From positions 22,509 through 86,508 of the forward strand of contig JAIEMQ010000051.1 in NCBI GenBank assembly GCA_019752015.1: a stretch of DNA of 64,000 nucleotides, written 5' to 3'. Of the stretch, positions 1 to 8,688 are shown piece by piece. The first letter of the stretch is position 1, and each line of letters starts with the position of its first letter. The notes under the pieces are model-generated. The model had not been told where the DNA came from, did not search any database, and saw only the letters and a program-made list of their open reading frames with translations. The stretch is from Cyanobacteriota bacterium (lineage in GTDB: Bacteria > Acidobacteriota > Vicinamibacteria > Vicinamibacterales > UBA2999). The translations under genes and the position numbers were made by a program.

Positions 1-1
1 C

Positions 2-667
2 ATTGCGTCGATCACGTCGAGCTTCTTCGATCGCCGCGGCTACTTCGCGCACGGCTGCGCGCGCGCGTGGTCGTGGCTGATCCTGGCGACGACCGGCGCC
101 GAGGTGACGGTCGAGGGACTCGAGCGCGTCACGCCGGGCAAGACCTACGTCTTCGTCGCGAATCATCAAAGCATCTACGACATTCCTTGCCTGTTCTGGA
201 ACATCCCGTTCCAGCTGCGCATCATCGCGAAGGAATCGCTCGGCAGTTTCCCGATGCTGGGCCCGCATCTCAAGCGCACCGGCCACCTGCTTGTCGATCG
301 CAAGCACCCCGATCGCGCCGGCATCGTCGGATGGGCGAGCCGCCTGACGTCGAACGGGCTGTCGCTGATCATCTTCCCCGAGGGCACGCGCAGCCGCACC
401 GGCCATCTTGGCAAGTTCAAGGGCGGCAGCATCATGCTCGCGATGCAGGCTGGCCTGCCGCTCGTACCGATTTCGGTGATCGGCAGCCGGCACGTGATGA
501 AAAAGGGCGAGCTGACGACGCGGCCGGGCCGGGTGCATTTGATCGTGCACGAGCCGATTCCGACCATGGCGACGGACCATCCCTCGACGCACGACGTCAG
601 GGCGCTGGCCGATCAAGTCAGGGAAATCATTCGCCCGCCGGTCGAAGCCGAAGCTGCGGCGGTGTAA
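2..667 (+). CDS. plsC: 1-acyl-sn-glycerol-3-phosphate acyltransferase (PlsC family), 5' end missing
   Basis: The reading frame is open to the left window edge, so the N-terminus is missing; the GTG at 104 is an internal codon. The translated upstream part (FFDRRGYFAHGCARAWSW) looks like the usual PlsC lead-in. The acyltransferase signature NHQSIYD is encoded from about 161 (NHx4D, catalytic His and Asp) and FPEGTRSRTG, the glycerophosphate-binding motif, from about 374. The family transfers an acyl chain to the sn-2 position of lysophosphatidic acid to make phosphatidic acid at the inner membrane. The next gene starts 45 bases downstream on the same strand. The family is secure; substrate specificity is inferred. 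Confidence 0.9.
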   Translation: MASITSSFFDRRGYFAHGCARAWSWLILATTGAEVTVEGLERVTPGKTYVFVANHQSIYDIPCLFWNIPFQLRIIAKESLGSFPMLGPHLKRTGHLLVDRKHPDRAGIVGWASRLTSNGLSLIIFPEGTRSRTGHLGKFKGGSIMLAMQAGLPLVPISVIGSRHVMKKGELTTRPGRVHLIVHEPIPTMATDHPSTHDVRALADQVREIIRPPVEAEAAAV

Positions 668-712
668 ACTCGCGGCCCCGGCGCATCAAGCGCAGGAACG
701 GAGAGTCGTCCG

Positions 713-2284
713 ATGAGATTTCGTCACGCCCTGGTTGCGCTCGTGTGGTCGGCATCAGCTGCTGCCTCAGGTCAGCAGCCGGCCGAGCGGTGGTGGTCGC
801 ACGTCACGTTCCTCGCGAACGATTCGATGAAGGGCCGCGATACCGGCAGTCCCGAGCATCGCAAGGCCGCCGAATACATTGCCGATCACTTCAAGCGCGC
901 CGGCCTGCAGCCCGGCGGCACCAGGGGCTACTTCCAGCCGGTGCCGTTCCGCAGCCGGCGGATCAACGAGCCGCAATCGAGCTTCGCGCTCGTGCGCAAC
1001 GGCCAGGCCGAGCCGGTGGTGCTCGGCGACGAGGCGACCTTCTCGATGCGCATTGAACCGGCGGCGGCTGTCGAAGCGCCGCTCGTCTTCGCCGGTTACG
1101 GTCTGCAGGTGCCGGAGTCGAAGCACGACGACCTCGCCGGCCTCGATCTGAAAGGGAAGATCGTCGTGCTGCTGACCGGCGCGCCGTCAGGGATTCCCGG
1201 TCCGCTGCTCGCGCATTACCAGAACACGCGCTGGGAATATTTGAGGAAGACCGGCGCGCTTGGGACTATCTCGATCCAGAACCCGAAGGGCCAGGACATC
1301 CCGTGGGATCGATCGAAGCTGTCGCGCTTCATGCCGTCGGTGGCGATTGCCGATCCGGCGCTCGATGAAACGCTCGGCCAGCAGGTGGCGATCACGTTCA
1401 ACGCCGATCGCGCCGAAAAACTATTCACCGGCTCCGGCCACGCCTTCAAGGAGATCCTCGCGCTGTCGAATGGCGGCAAGGTCCTGCCGCGATTCCCGCT
1501 GCCCGCATCGGCGCGAATCAAGGTCGCGATCAACGCGACTAAGCTCGAGTCCGACAACGTCATTGGCATCCTGCCCGGAACGGATCCGGTGCTGAAGAAT
1601 GAATACGTCGCGATCTCCGCGCACATCGATCATGTCGGCGTCGGCGAGCCGATCAACGGCGACCCGATCTACAACGGCGCCATGGACAACGCGTCTGGTA
1701 TCGCCACGCTGCTGGAGACCGCCGCCGCCGCGGCGGCTGCCGGCGGCTACAAGCGCAGCGTCGTCTTCGTCGCGGTGACGGCGGAGGAGAAGGGGCTGCT
1801 CGGCTCGCGCTACTTTGCGAATCGCATTCCGATCTCCGGCGGCCGGATCGTGGCGAATCTCAACACCGACATGTTCCTGCCGCTGTTCCCGCTCAAGAGC
1901 CTCGTGGTGCAGGGCCTCGAAGAGTCGGATCTCGCCAACGATCTGAAGCGCGTGGCGCGGCCGCTGGCGATCGAAGTGCTGTCGGATCCCGAACCGGAGC
2001 GAAACGCGTTCGTGCGCAGCGATCAATACAGCTTCATCAAGACGGGCGTGCCGGCGCTGTCGCTGAAGGTCGGATTCACCAAGGACTCTCCGGAACATCA
2101 GATCGTGAAGCGGTGGCGCACCGAGCGCTATCATGCGCCAAGCGACGATTTGAATCAGCCCGTCGATCGCAAGGCCGCCCAGGATTTCGGAAAAGTGTAT
2201 CTGGCGGTCGTCGCCGAAGTGGCCAACCGCCCAACGCGGCCGCAGTGGAACGGCGACAGCTTCTTCAAGCGATTCGCGAAGTGA
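713..2284 (+). CDS. secreted M28-family zinc aminopeptidase with PA-like insert
   Basis: 523 residues. An N-terminal signal peptide (MRFRHALVALVWSASAAASG) predicts export. Residues about 110-250 look like the PA-domain insert common in M28 peptidases. The co-catalytic zinc site is visible: AHIDHVG (His304), GAMDNASG (Asp325), TAEEKGLLGS (Glu358/Glu359), NLNTDM, and the late RYHAPSDD histidine. The family removes N-terminal residues from peptides, probably here in the periplasm or outside the cell. The stop overlaps the GTG start of the next gene by 4 bases (GTGA), so the two are probably translationally coupled. Confidence 0.9.
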   Translation: MRFRHALVALVWSASAAASGQQPAERWWSHVTFLANDSMKGRDTGSPEHRKAAEYIADHFKRAGLQPGGTRGYFQPVPFRSRRINEPQSSFALVRNGQAEPVVLGDEATFSMRIEPAAAVEAPLVFAGYGLQVPESKHDDLAGLDLKGKIVVLLTGAPSGIPGPLLAHYQNTRWEYLRKTGALGTISIQNPKGQDIPWDRSKLSRFMPSVAIADPALDETLGQQVAITFNADRAEKLFTGSGHAFKEILALSNGGKVLPRFPLPASARIKVAINATKLESDNVIGILPGTDPVLKNEYVAISAHIDHVGVGEPINGDPIYNGAMDNASGIATLLETAAAAAAAGGYKRSVVFVAVTAEEKGLLGSRYFANRIPISGGRIVANLNTDMFLPLFPLKSLVVQGLEESDLANDLKRVARPLAIEVLSDPEPERNAFVRSDQYSFIKTGVPALSLKVGFTKDSPEHQIVKRWRTERYHAPSDDLNQPVDRKAAQDFGKVYLAVVAEVANRPTRPQWNGDSFFKRFAK

Positions 2285-2904
2285 GCACTTTCTCGATCGC
2301 GCCCGAACTCGCGTCGATCGTCCGGCCCGGCGTGATCTGGTGGAGCGGCGCGACCGTTGTCCTCCACGAGCATCGGCTCGATCCGCTGCTTGCCGAGGCC
2401 GAAGCCAGAGTGCGCATCTCGCCGCCGGCTGAATCGGCGGCGGTGCGCACGATGTACAAGAAGGTCGGCATCGACCCGACCAAGACGCGGCCCTCGAACG
2501 AGGCGCTGCTGCGGCGCGTCCGCAAGGGCGACACGATTCCGCGCATCAACTCCGCCGTCGACGTCGTCAACTGGTGTTCGCTCGAATTCCAGTTGCCGTA
2601 CGGGTTGTACGATTCGTCGAAGATCTCAGGCAACGTGACGATGCGGCTCGGCGTGGAAGGCGAGAAGTACGCCGGCATCCGGAAGGATGAAGTCAACGTC
2701 GGCGGCAGGATCACGGTAGCCGACGACGCCGGACCGTTCGGGAATCCAACCTCGGATTCAGCGCGAACGATGGTGACGCCATCGGCGACCGGACTGCTTG
2801 TCATCATCTACGCGCCGATCGAGATTCCGCAATCGCAGCTCGATCGCGTCCGCAGCAAGACCGCGGAACGCTTCGCCGAAATCGTCGCGGGCGCGCAGCT
2901 CTAG
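2281..2904 (+). CDS. B3/B4 tRNA-binding domain protein
   Basis: 207 residues. GTG start at 2281, chosen because it forms a GTGA overlap with the upstream stop; the open frame extends further upstream only through the M28 gene. The sequence, with KVGIDPTKTRPSNEALLRR, INSAVDVVNWCSLEFQLPYG and a C-terminal region ending RSKTAERFAEIVAGAQL, matches the stand-alone B3/B4 family related to the editing module of the phenylalanyl-tRNA synthetase beta subunit. Free-standing members are thought to act on tRNA or aminoacyl-tRNA, but the substrate here is unknown. The stop codon directly abuts the stop of the convergent next gene. Confidence 0.75.
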   Translation: MSTFSIAPELASIVRPGVIWWSGATVVLHEHRLDPLLAEAEARVRISPPAESAAVRTMYKKVGIDPTKTRPSNEALLRRVRKGDTIPRINSAVDVVNWCSLEFQLPYGLYDSSKISGNVTMRLGVEGEKYAGIRKDEVNVGGRITVADDAGPFGNPTSDSARTMVTPSATGLLVIIYAPIEIPQSQLDRVRSKTAERFAEIVAGAQL

Positions 2905-3375
2905 CTACTGCTTGTCGTAAAAGATGAAGTTGTTGACGGCCTTGCCTTGGGCGTCGGTGCCAGTCTGCGTGCTGGTTCTCGACTTGCCATCGGCAGCGAG
3001 CTCGATCTTCGTGGTCAGCGTCACTTTCCCCGCCTTTTTCGCCGTGATGGTGTAGTGGCGATCGTCGACGCGGGTGTACGCCTGCGTGTCGGCATTCACA
3101 TTGCCGGTGATCTTGTTGTCCTTGCCGTCAAGTTTGAACGTGACATCCGTTTTTGTGGCCGCGCCGGTGGCCGGAACGGTCTCATTGACTGATCTGAAGC
3201 CTCCGCCGGCAACCGCGGTGGTGGTGACGGTGGAACTTTTTGGTGCGGGTCCCGGACTGTACTTCGATTTCGCCGGGTTCATCTTCCAAACACCGACGGG
3301 ATTCTGAGCGTACGCGGGTGACGCGAATGCAACGACGACGGCGACGACGACAACGGCGAGGGTACGAGCACGCAT
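2905..3375 (-). CDS. small secreted protein, function unknown
   Basis: 156 residues with a clear signal peptide (hydrophobic VVVVAVVVAFASPAYA, cleavage expected after AYA). The mature part begins NPVGVWKMNPAKSKYSPG and is rich in alternating beta-strand-like segments (TVTTTAVAGGG, TKTDVTFKLDGKDNKITG), suggesting a small beta-barrel or lipocalin-like fold. Such NP.G.WKLN.AKSKF starts are common in secreted proteins of acidobacteria. Convergent with the B3/B4 gene, the two stops being adjacent. A purine-rich stretch (AGGAGG in the sense orientation) lies just upstream of the ATG. No enzymatic motif was found. Confidence 0.7.
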   Translation of the reverse strand: MRARTLAVVVVAVVVAFASPAYAQNPVGVWKMNPAKSKYSPGPAPKSSTVTTTAVAGGGFRSVNETVPATGAATKTDVTFKLDGKDNKITGNVNADTQAYTRVDDRHYTITAKKAGKVTLTTKIELAADGKSRTSTQTGTDAQGKAVNNFIFYDKQ

Positions 3376-3440
3376 CGACGGCCTCCTGGGGTTGAACGGA
3401 TGAGGCCGCGAGTATACACCTCGCGAGCGCAGTCCTGACG

Positions 3441-3600
3441 GTCCACAGATTTCACCGATTACACAGATGTCCGTTCTTGCGCCGGGCGGAGCCCGGCGCC
3501 GGCGGACGGCGTCTTGCGCCGCTCGCGCGACCGCGAATCTGTGGAATCTGCGTAATCTGTGGATGACTTCTCAGTGTCTCTGCGTTTCTGTGGCTGCCTT
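3441..3600. repeat. composite intergenic element, copy 1 (CACAGATT arms, GC-rich centre, CTCTG tail)
   Basis: Left arm (about 3442-3469) reads CCACAGATTTCACCGATT..ACACAGAT. The right arm (about 3535-3565) is its imperfect inverted complement (ATCTGTGGAATCTGCG..). The centre holds a perfect mini-hairpin GCCGGGC-GGA-GCCCGGC near 3483-3499. The right arm is followed by a CTCAGTGTCTCTGCGTTTCTG tract, which here supplies the last codons and the stop of the S9 peptidase gene. A second copy with the same order of parts lies at 5741-5989. Confidence 0.75.
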
Positions 3601-5691
3601 GTTCTTCAATCGGCGATTGAAGAAGTCCGCTGTCGCCTTGAAGCCGCGCACCCAGTTCTGGTGCCGCAGGAAGTCGTGCACTTCATCGGGGAACACCAGT
3701 TGCTCGACTTCGACGTTCCGCTTGCGCAGCGCGGTGATCAGGTTGATCGATTCGATGAACGACACGTTGCGGTCGTCATCGCCGTGGATCAACAACACCG
3801 GCGATTTCCAGGTATCGACGCTGGCCATCGGTGACGAGGCGAACGCGCGCCGTGAGAAATCGGGATCATCCAGCACGTTGTAGTCGGGCACGAACGTCCT
3901 GATGCCCTGGTTCCAGTCGTGCACGCCGTGGAAGTCGACGCCGGCAGCGAACAGGTCCGATGCGCGTGACAGTCCCATCGCGGTCAGGTAACCGCCATAC
4001 GATCCGCCCCACAAGCCGATCCGCGCCGGATCGACGCCGGCGCGATTCTTCAGATAAAGCCCGGCGCCCATCACGTCGTTGAACTCCGCGCCGCCCGATG
4101 CGCCGTAATTGAGCGCCTCGCGGAACTCCATGCCGTAGCCGATGCCGCTGCGATAGTTCACCGACAGCACGATGTAGCCCTGGCTCGCCAGCCACTGATT
4201 CATCGCGTACGAATTCCGGTAGTAATACATGTAGTGCCAGTTGAGCAGCATCTGGCGGCGTGATCCGCCATGGAAGAACAGCAGCGCCGGCCGCTTCTCG
4301 CCGGGCTTCACATCCTTCGGCATGAAGAGCTGCGCGTGGATCGGCATGCCGTCGGTCGCGCTCAGGATCACCTGCTGCGGAGTGACCAGCGCCGTGGGAG
4401 TGAATCCGGGCGGCAGCGTGTTCTCGAGCAGCGAGTGGCCAACGCCGTTGGCGCCGATCACCAGCACGTGCGGCGGCGTGTTCGCATCGGCGTGCAGCAT
4501 TACCGTGGCGCCGTCGCTCGTCATTGACGGCTGCCATTCGCTGCCCTTCGACATGTTCAGCGCCGCAGGCTTCGCCGATCCGTCGACCGGCACCGTCCAG
4601 ACATGACGGCGATCGATGTCGTCCTGGTTCGAGTTGTAAATCATCTTCGCGCCGTTCGACGCGATGTTCACGTATTCGACTTCGAAGTTGCCCGGCGTCA
4701 GCAGCGTTGCCTTCCCGCCGCCGGCGGGAATCGAATAGAGATGTAGCCAGCCGTCTTGCTCCCAGGGAAAGACGAGCCGATCGCCCGCGCCCCAATGCAG
4801 CTGGCTGTCGGCAACGACCGCCTGGAAAGCGCTGCCGGATCCGGCATCGGCCTTCCACACTTCTTTCGCTGTACCGGTCTTCACGTCGGCGACCCTGATC
4901 GCCCACGGCTCGTCGGCTTCACGGCGCGGTGAAAACATCCGCGCCCGCGGCGCGGCGAACTGCCGGATCCACGCGATGCGCGATCCGTCCGGCGACCACG
5001 TCACGTTGCCGTCGCGATCGAGCGACGGATCGATGTAGCGCAGCTCTTTCGACGCCAGCGTGAACACGCCGATGTAACTGTGTGTGCCACGGCCGCTCGT
5101 GAAGGCGAGCAGCGATCCATCCGGCGACCACGACAATCCCGAGGCGCCGCCGCGCGCGTTGACGAGTCGCGCCGCCGCGTCGTCACTGGCGAGATCAACG
5201 CTCCAGATCTGTCCGCGCGACACCCACGCCACTCGCTGGCCGCGTGGGGAGGCCACGACGCCGCTGCCGGCACCAAGACGCTTCGGAGCGCCGCCGGCGA
5301 CGGGCACGGCGAACACCGCTTGATCGGTGCCGTCCTGCAATTGTGCTGGATTCGGCGACTCGCCCTGCCGATTCGCCCCATCGCCGCGCACATAAACGAT
5401 CGTCTTGCCGTCGCTCGTGAATCCCGGCTCGGTGATCCACAGGCCATCGTCACCCGTGTACGCCGTGACCGCCCGCCACTGGTAATCGGGGCCTTGTGCC
5501 GTGAGGATGTTGTGCACGCCGGAGTTGCTCGACACCCACGCAATCGCGCCACCCGTAGGCGCGGCCACGAGATCGGTCGGGAATGGCGTCGCCATCAGCG
5601 TATCGATCGACAACGCCTGGCGCGCCTCCGGCATCGCGGTGATGACGGCGACGACGGCGATGCTGAGAACGAGGCGGGTAATAGTCTTCAT
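3571..5691 (-). CDS. secreted prolyl-oligopeptidase-family (S9) peptidase
   Basis: 706 residues. N-terminal signal peptide (MKTITRLVLSIAVVAVITAMPEA). Residues about 30-420 form a WD40/TolB-like propeller (repeats such as WSPDGSLLAFTSGRG, VTWSPDGSRIAWIRQ). The C-terminal alpha/beta-hydrolase carries GGSYGGY with nucleophile Ser564, HGDDDRNV containing the acid, and the catalytic His672 in DEVHDF. The family cleaves short peptides, often dipeptides, from the N-terminus. The last residues (AATETQRH) and the TGA stop are encoded by the dispersed CTCTG-type repeat of element copy 1, so the C-terminus has been remodelled. Start ATG at 5691 follows a 321-base gap that contains element copy 2. Confidence 0.9.
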   Translation of the reverse strand: MKTITRLVLSIAVVAVITAMPEARQALSIDTLMATPFPTDLVAAPTGGAIAWVSSNSGVHNILTAQGPDYQWRAVTAYTGDDGLWITEPGFTSDGKTIVYVRGDGANRQGESPNPAQLQDGTDQAVFAVPVAGGAPKRLGAGSGVVASPRGQRVAWVSRGQIWSVDLASDDAAARLVNARGGASGLSWSPDGSLLAFTSGRGTHSYIGVFTLASKELRYIDPSLDRDGNVTWSPDGSRIAWIRQFAAPRARMFSPRREADEPWAIRVADVKTGTAKEVWKADAGSGSAFQAVVADSQLHWGAGDRLVFPWEQDGWLHLYSIPAGGGKATLLTPGNFEVEYVNIASNGAKMIYNSNQDDIDRRHVWTVPVDGSAKPAALNMSKGSEWQPSMTSDGATVMLHADANTPPHVLVIGANGVGHSLLENTLPPGFTPTALVTPQQVILSATDGMPIHAQLFMPKDVKPGEKRPALLFFHGGSRRQMLLNWHYMYYYRNSYAMNQWLASQGYIVLSVNYRSGIGYGMEFREALNYGASGGAEFNDVMGAGLYLKNRAGVDPARIGLWGGSYGGYLTAMGLSRASDLFAAGVDFHGVHDWNQGIRTFVPDYNVLDDPDFSRRAFASSPMASVDTWKSPVLLIHGDDDRNVSFIESINLITALRKRNVEVEQLVFPDEVHDFLRHQNWVRGFKATADFFNRRLKNKAATETQRH

Positions 5692-5740
5692 AGTGGCCGC
5701 ATGTTAACCCACCCGCCCGCCCCGCGAGCGCTTCTTGGGG

Positions 5741-5989
5741 ATCCACCGATTAACACAGATTCACACCGATACGAGTTCGCCGGGCGCCGGGCTTCGCCCG
5801 GCGCGACGAGCGATGGATCACGACGTGAAAATGAGTCCGCGAACGTCAAGAAAGACTCATTTTCGCGTCGTGATCCATCGCTCTGAGGCGCGTAGCGCCG
5901 CCGGCGAACTGCGTTTTGTTCACGCGCGCGCATCTGTGTAATCTGTGAAATCTGTGGATAGTCTTCTCCGCGTCTCAGCGTCTCTGCGG
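5741..5989. repeat. composite palindromic intergenic element, copy 2
   Basis: This fills most of the 5692-6012 gap. The outer arms are CACAGATT-type repeats (about 5743-5770 and 5929-5960) in inverted orientation. Inside are GTTCGCCGG/CCGGCGAAC arms, a GCCGGGC-TTC-GCCCGGC mini-hairpin near 5784-5804, and a central 29-bp inverted repeat (5809-5837 with 5854-5882, one G-U mismatch, 16-base loop). A CGCGTCTCAGCGTCTCTGCGG tail follows, as in copy 1. If transcribed it would fold into a very long hairpin. No ORF of interest lies inside. Confidence 0.8.
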
Positions 5990-6012
5990 CGGATGCGATA
6001 GAGTTCAGCTCC

Positions 6013-7611
6013 ATGAACCCAGTAGCTCGACGCGCGACTCTGGCCGTGGCTGTTGTTCTCAGCGTCTCGACTCTTTTCGCGCAGAAGACCATCGACCTCG
6101 ACGCCGCGACGATCGCGGACGTCAATGCCGCGTACGCAAAAGGCACGCTGACGTCTGAGCGGCTGACGCAGCTCTTCCTCTCGCGCATCGATGCCTACGA
6201 TCGCAGGGGACCGATGCTGCGCGCGGTCATCACGGTGAATCCGAAGGCGCTCGAAACGGCGCGCGCGATGGATGCCGAACGTAAGACCAAGGGCCCGCGC
6301 TCGCCGCTGCACGGCATTCCGATCGTCCTCAAGGACAACATCGACACTGCTGATCTGCCCACCACCGGCGGTTCGGTGATGCTCGAAGGCTCGATCCCGC
6401 CCGACGATGCGTTCGTGGTGAAGAAGTTGAGAGAGGCCGGCGCGGTGATTGTTGCGAAGGTCAACCTCTCGGAGTTTGCCTCCGGTGCCGCGCACAGCTC
6501 GCTCGGCGGGCAGATTCTCAACCCGCACGACTTGACGCGATCGCCGGCTGGATCGTCCGGCGGCACCGGTGCATCAATCGCCGCCGCGTTTGCGATGGCG
6601 GGGCTCGGCACCGATACCGGCGGATCGGTGCGTGGCCCGTCGACGGCGAACGGCATTGCCGGCCTGAAGACGACAATGGGACTCGTCAGCCGTGACGGCG
6701 TGATTCCGCTCGCGCTCAGCTTCGACACCGTCGGTCCGATGGCGAGGAGCGTCTATGATGTCGCCGCCATGCTGAGCGTGATTGCCGGCGTCGATCCCGC
6801 GGATGCCGCCACGAAAGCGGGCCAGGGGCGGAGTGTCGCCGACTACACGCAGTCGCTCAAGACCGACGCGCTCAAGGGCGCGCGCATCGGCATGGCCCGC
6901 GACTTCCTCGGCCAGGACGGCGACGTCGACTGGATCATGGAGGCGTCGCTCGAGGCAATGCGCAAGCAGGGCGCGACGATCGTCGACGTGCGCCTGCCGA
7001 AGTGGCTGATCGATGCGAAGGGCGAGTACTACAACGCGATTCGCTATCCCGAGTTCGTGGTGCAGATCGCCGACTACCTGAAGACGCTCGGGCCGACGTA
7101 TCCGAAGACCATCACTGAGCTGATCGATCGCGCGCGCCAGGTGAATGCGCCGTCGCCCACCGGCGGCAGCCCGAATCCGGTGCGCTGGTCGTTGATGGTC
7201 CGCGAAGCCGCCAGCGGGACGCTCAACGATTATCAGTACACGTCGGTGCGCGATCACGGATTGCCGCTCGTGCGAGCCGTTCTCGAAGGCATCCTCAAAG
7301 CCAGCAACATCGACGCGATTGCGTATCCGACGGCATCGCGCCGGCCGCAGCGCAACGACGCACCCGCGGAGCCGCCCGGCGGCGCGTCAACGAGCGGCAG
7401 CAATCTCGCCAACCTCTCGGGATTTCCGGAGATGATCGTGCCCGCCGGTTTCAGCACCGAAGATCTGCCGATCGGCATTTCGTTCCTGGGCCCGGCGTTC
7501 AGCGAACCACGACTGCTCGCGATCGGCTACGCGTTCGAGCAGGCGACGAAAGCGCGGCGGCTGCCGGTGCACACGCCGCTGCGCGCTGGAGAATCGATCG
7601 CGGTGCCGTAG
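6013..7611 (+). CDS. exported amidase (amidase-signature family)
   Basis: 532 residues with an N-terminal signal peptide (VLSVSTLFAQ). The amidase-signature catalytic triad is visible: Lys107 in VLKDNID, Ser182 in the PAGSSGG glycine-serine loop, and nucleophile Ser205 in GTDTGGSVRGPS. The family hydrolyses carboxamides to acid and ammonia; the exported form suggests a peptide or xenobiotic amide in the periplasm. It is not GatA, because no GatB or GatC lies nearby and a signal peptide is present. The stop is immediately followed by the ATG of the phosphotransferase gene, indicating co-transcription. The physiological substrate cannot be read from sequence. Confidence 0.9.
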   Translation: MNPVARRATLAVAVVLSVSTLFAQKTIDLDAATIADVNAAYAKGTLTSERLTQLFLSRIDAYDRRGPMLRAVITVNPKALETARAMDAERKTKGPRSPLHGIPIVLKDNIDTADLPTTGGSVMLEGSIPPDDAFVVKKLREAGAVIVAKVNLSEFASGAAHSSLGGQILNPHDLTRSPAGSSGGTGASIAAAFAMAGLGTDTGGSVRGPSTANGIAGLKTTMGLVSRDGVIPLALSFDTVGPMARSVYDVAAMLSVIAGVDPADAATKAGQGRSVADYTQSLKTDALKGARIGMARDFLGQDGDVDWIMEASLEAMRKQGATIVDVRLPKWLIDAKGEYYNAIRYPEFVVQIADYLKTLGPTYPKTITELIDRARQVNAPSPTGGSPNPVRWSLMVREAASGTLNDYQYTSVRDHGLPLVRAVLEGILKASNIDAIAYPTASRRPQRNDAPAEPPGGASTSGSNLANLSGFPEMIVPAGFSTEDLPIGISFLGPAFSEPRLLAIGYAFEQATKARRLPVHTPLRAGESIAVP

Positions 7612-8688
7612 ATGAGCAACGCGGCTCTCGGCCAGACCACCGGCGTCCGCGCCGGGCATGAGATCGACGTCGCTAGGCTCGAGCGATACCTGGCTGCGCA
7701 TCTTCCCGGCTTCAACCTGTCTCGCCGAAGCCCGCACGGCGAAGGCGGAATTCGTCAGTTCGAGGGCGGCCAGTCGAACCCGACCTACGTTCTCGAAACC
7801 GCGGATCGCCGCTACGTCCTGCGCAAGAAGCCGCCAGGCAAGCTGCTGCCGTCCGCGCACGCCGTCGATCGTGAGTATCGAGTGATGAAAGCGCTGGCCG
7901 GCACCACGGTGCCGGTGCCGCCCGCGCTGCTGATGTGTGATGACGCGAGCGTGATCGGCACGCCGTTCTTCATCATGGGCTGTGTCGATGGACGCGTCTT
8001 TCGCCAGCCGCATCTGCCCGGCGTTTCCGCCGCCGATCGCGCCGCGATGTATGCCGACATGGCCGACGTGCTGGCGCGGCTGCACGGTGTCGACGTCGCG
8101 GCGATCGGCCTCGCTGACTACGGCAAGCCCGGCAACTACTACGCCCGGCAGATCGGCAGGTGGAGCCAGCAGTACGTCGCCGCCAGGACCGATGAGATTG
8201 TGTCGATGGATCGATTGATGGAGTGGCTGCCCGCGCACGTTCCGCCGGGGGATGACACGGCGATCGTTCACGGCGACTATCGCATCGAGAACCTGATCTT
8301 TCATCCCACCGAGCCCCGCGTTGTGGCGATCGTCGACTGGGAGCTCGCCACGCTCGGCCATCCGCTCGCCGATCTCGCGTACAACTGTTTGACGTACCAC
8401 TTGCCGGCCGAAGCGCTGGGGCTGGTTGAGGCGACGGATGACGATCGATCCGGAATGCCGGACGAAGCCGCATATGTTGCGATCTACTGCGAGCGTTCGG
8501 GGCGATCGAGCATCCCGCACTGGAATTTCTATCTCGCTTTTTCGATGTTCAGGCTCGCGAGCATTCTACAAGGCGTGTATGCGCGCGGCCTTCAAGGCAA
8601 TGCGGCGTCGAGTTTCGCATTGCAGCGCGGCGCCGCCGCGCGCCTGATTGCCGATCGCGCCTGGCAGCTCGTCAACGATCCCAGTTGA
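7612..8688 (+). CDS. APH-family phosphotransferase, ACAD11 N-domain / LvaA-like
   Basis: 358 residues. The aminoglycoside-phosphotransferase fold is shown by the N-lobe FEGGQSNPTYVLETADRRYV, the catalytic loop HGDYRIENLIFHP (HGDx4N) and the metal-binding DWELATLGHP. The GGQSNPTY and GNYYARQIGRWSQQY segments are typical of the kinase half of ACAD10/ACAD11 and of LvaA. In those systems the kinase phosphorylates 4-hydroxyacyl-CoA so that a partner acyl-CoA dehydrogenase can remove the oxygen. An ACAD10/11-like dehydrogenase and an SDR lie about 1.1 kb away on the other strand, which supports that role. The ATG directly follows the amidase stop. The last 17 bases overlap the RES toxin gene tail to tail. 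Confidence 0.8.
   Translation: MSNAALGQTTGVRAGHEIDVARLERYLAAHLPGFNLSRRSPHGEGGIRQFEGGQSNPTYVLETADRRYVLRKKPPGKLLPSAHAVDREYRVMKALAGTTVPVPPALLMCDDASVIGTPFFIMGCVDGRVFRQPHLPGVSAADRAAMYADMADVLARLHGVDVAAIGLADYGKPGNYYARQIGRWSQQYVAARTDEIVSMDRLMEWLPAHVPPGDDTAIVHGDYRIENLIFHPTEPRVVAIVDWELATLGHPLADLAYNCLTYHLPAEALGLVEATDDDRSGMPDEAAYVAIYCERSGRSSIPHWNFYLAFSMFRLASILQGVYARGLQGNAASSFALQRGAAARLIADRAWQLVNDPS

Noticed and set aside
67..1056. Plus-strand open frame of 329 codons across plsC and the M28 gene
   Set aside because: It lies in another frame of two genes with clear motifs and is Arg/His/Ala-rich without any domain.
6013..7611. GatA subunit of the tRNA amidotransferase
   Set aside because: It has a signal peptide and no gatB or gatC neighbour.
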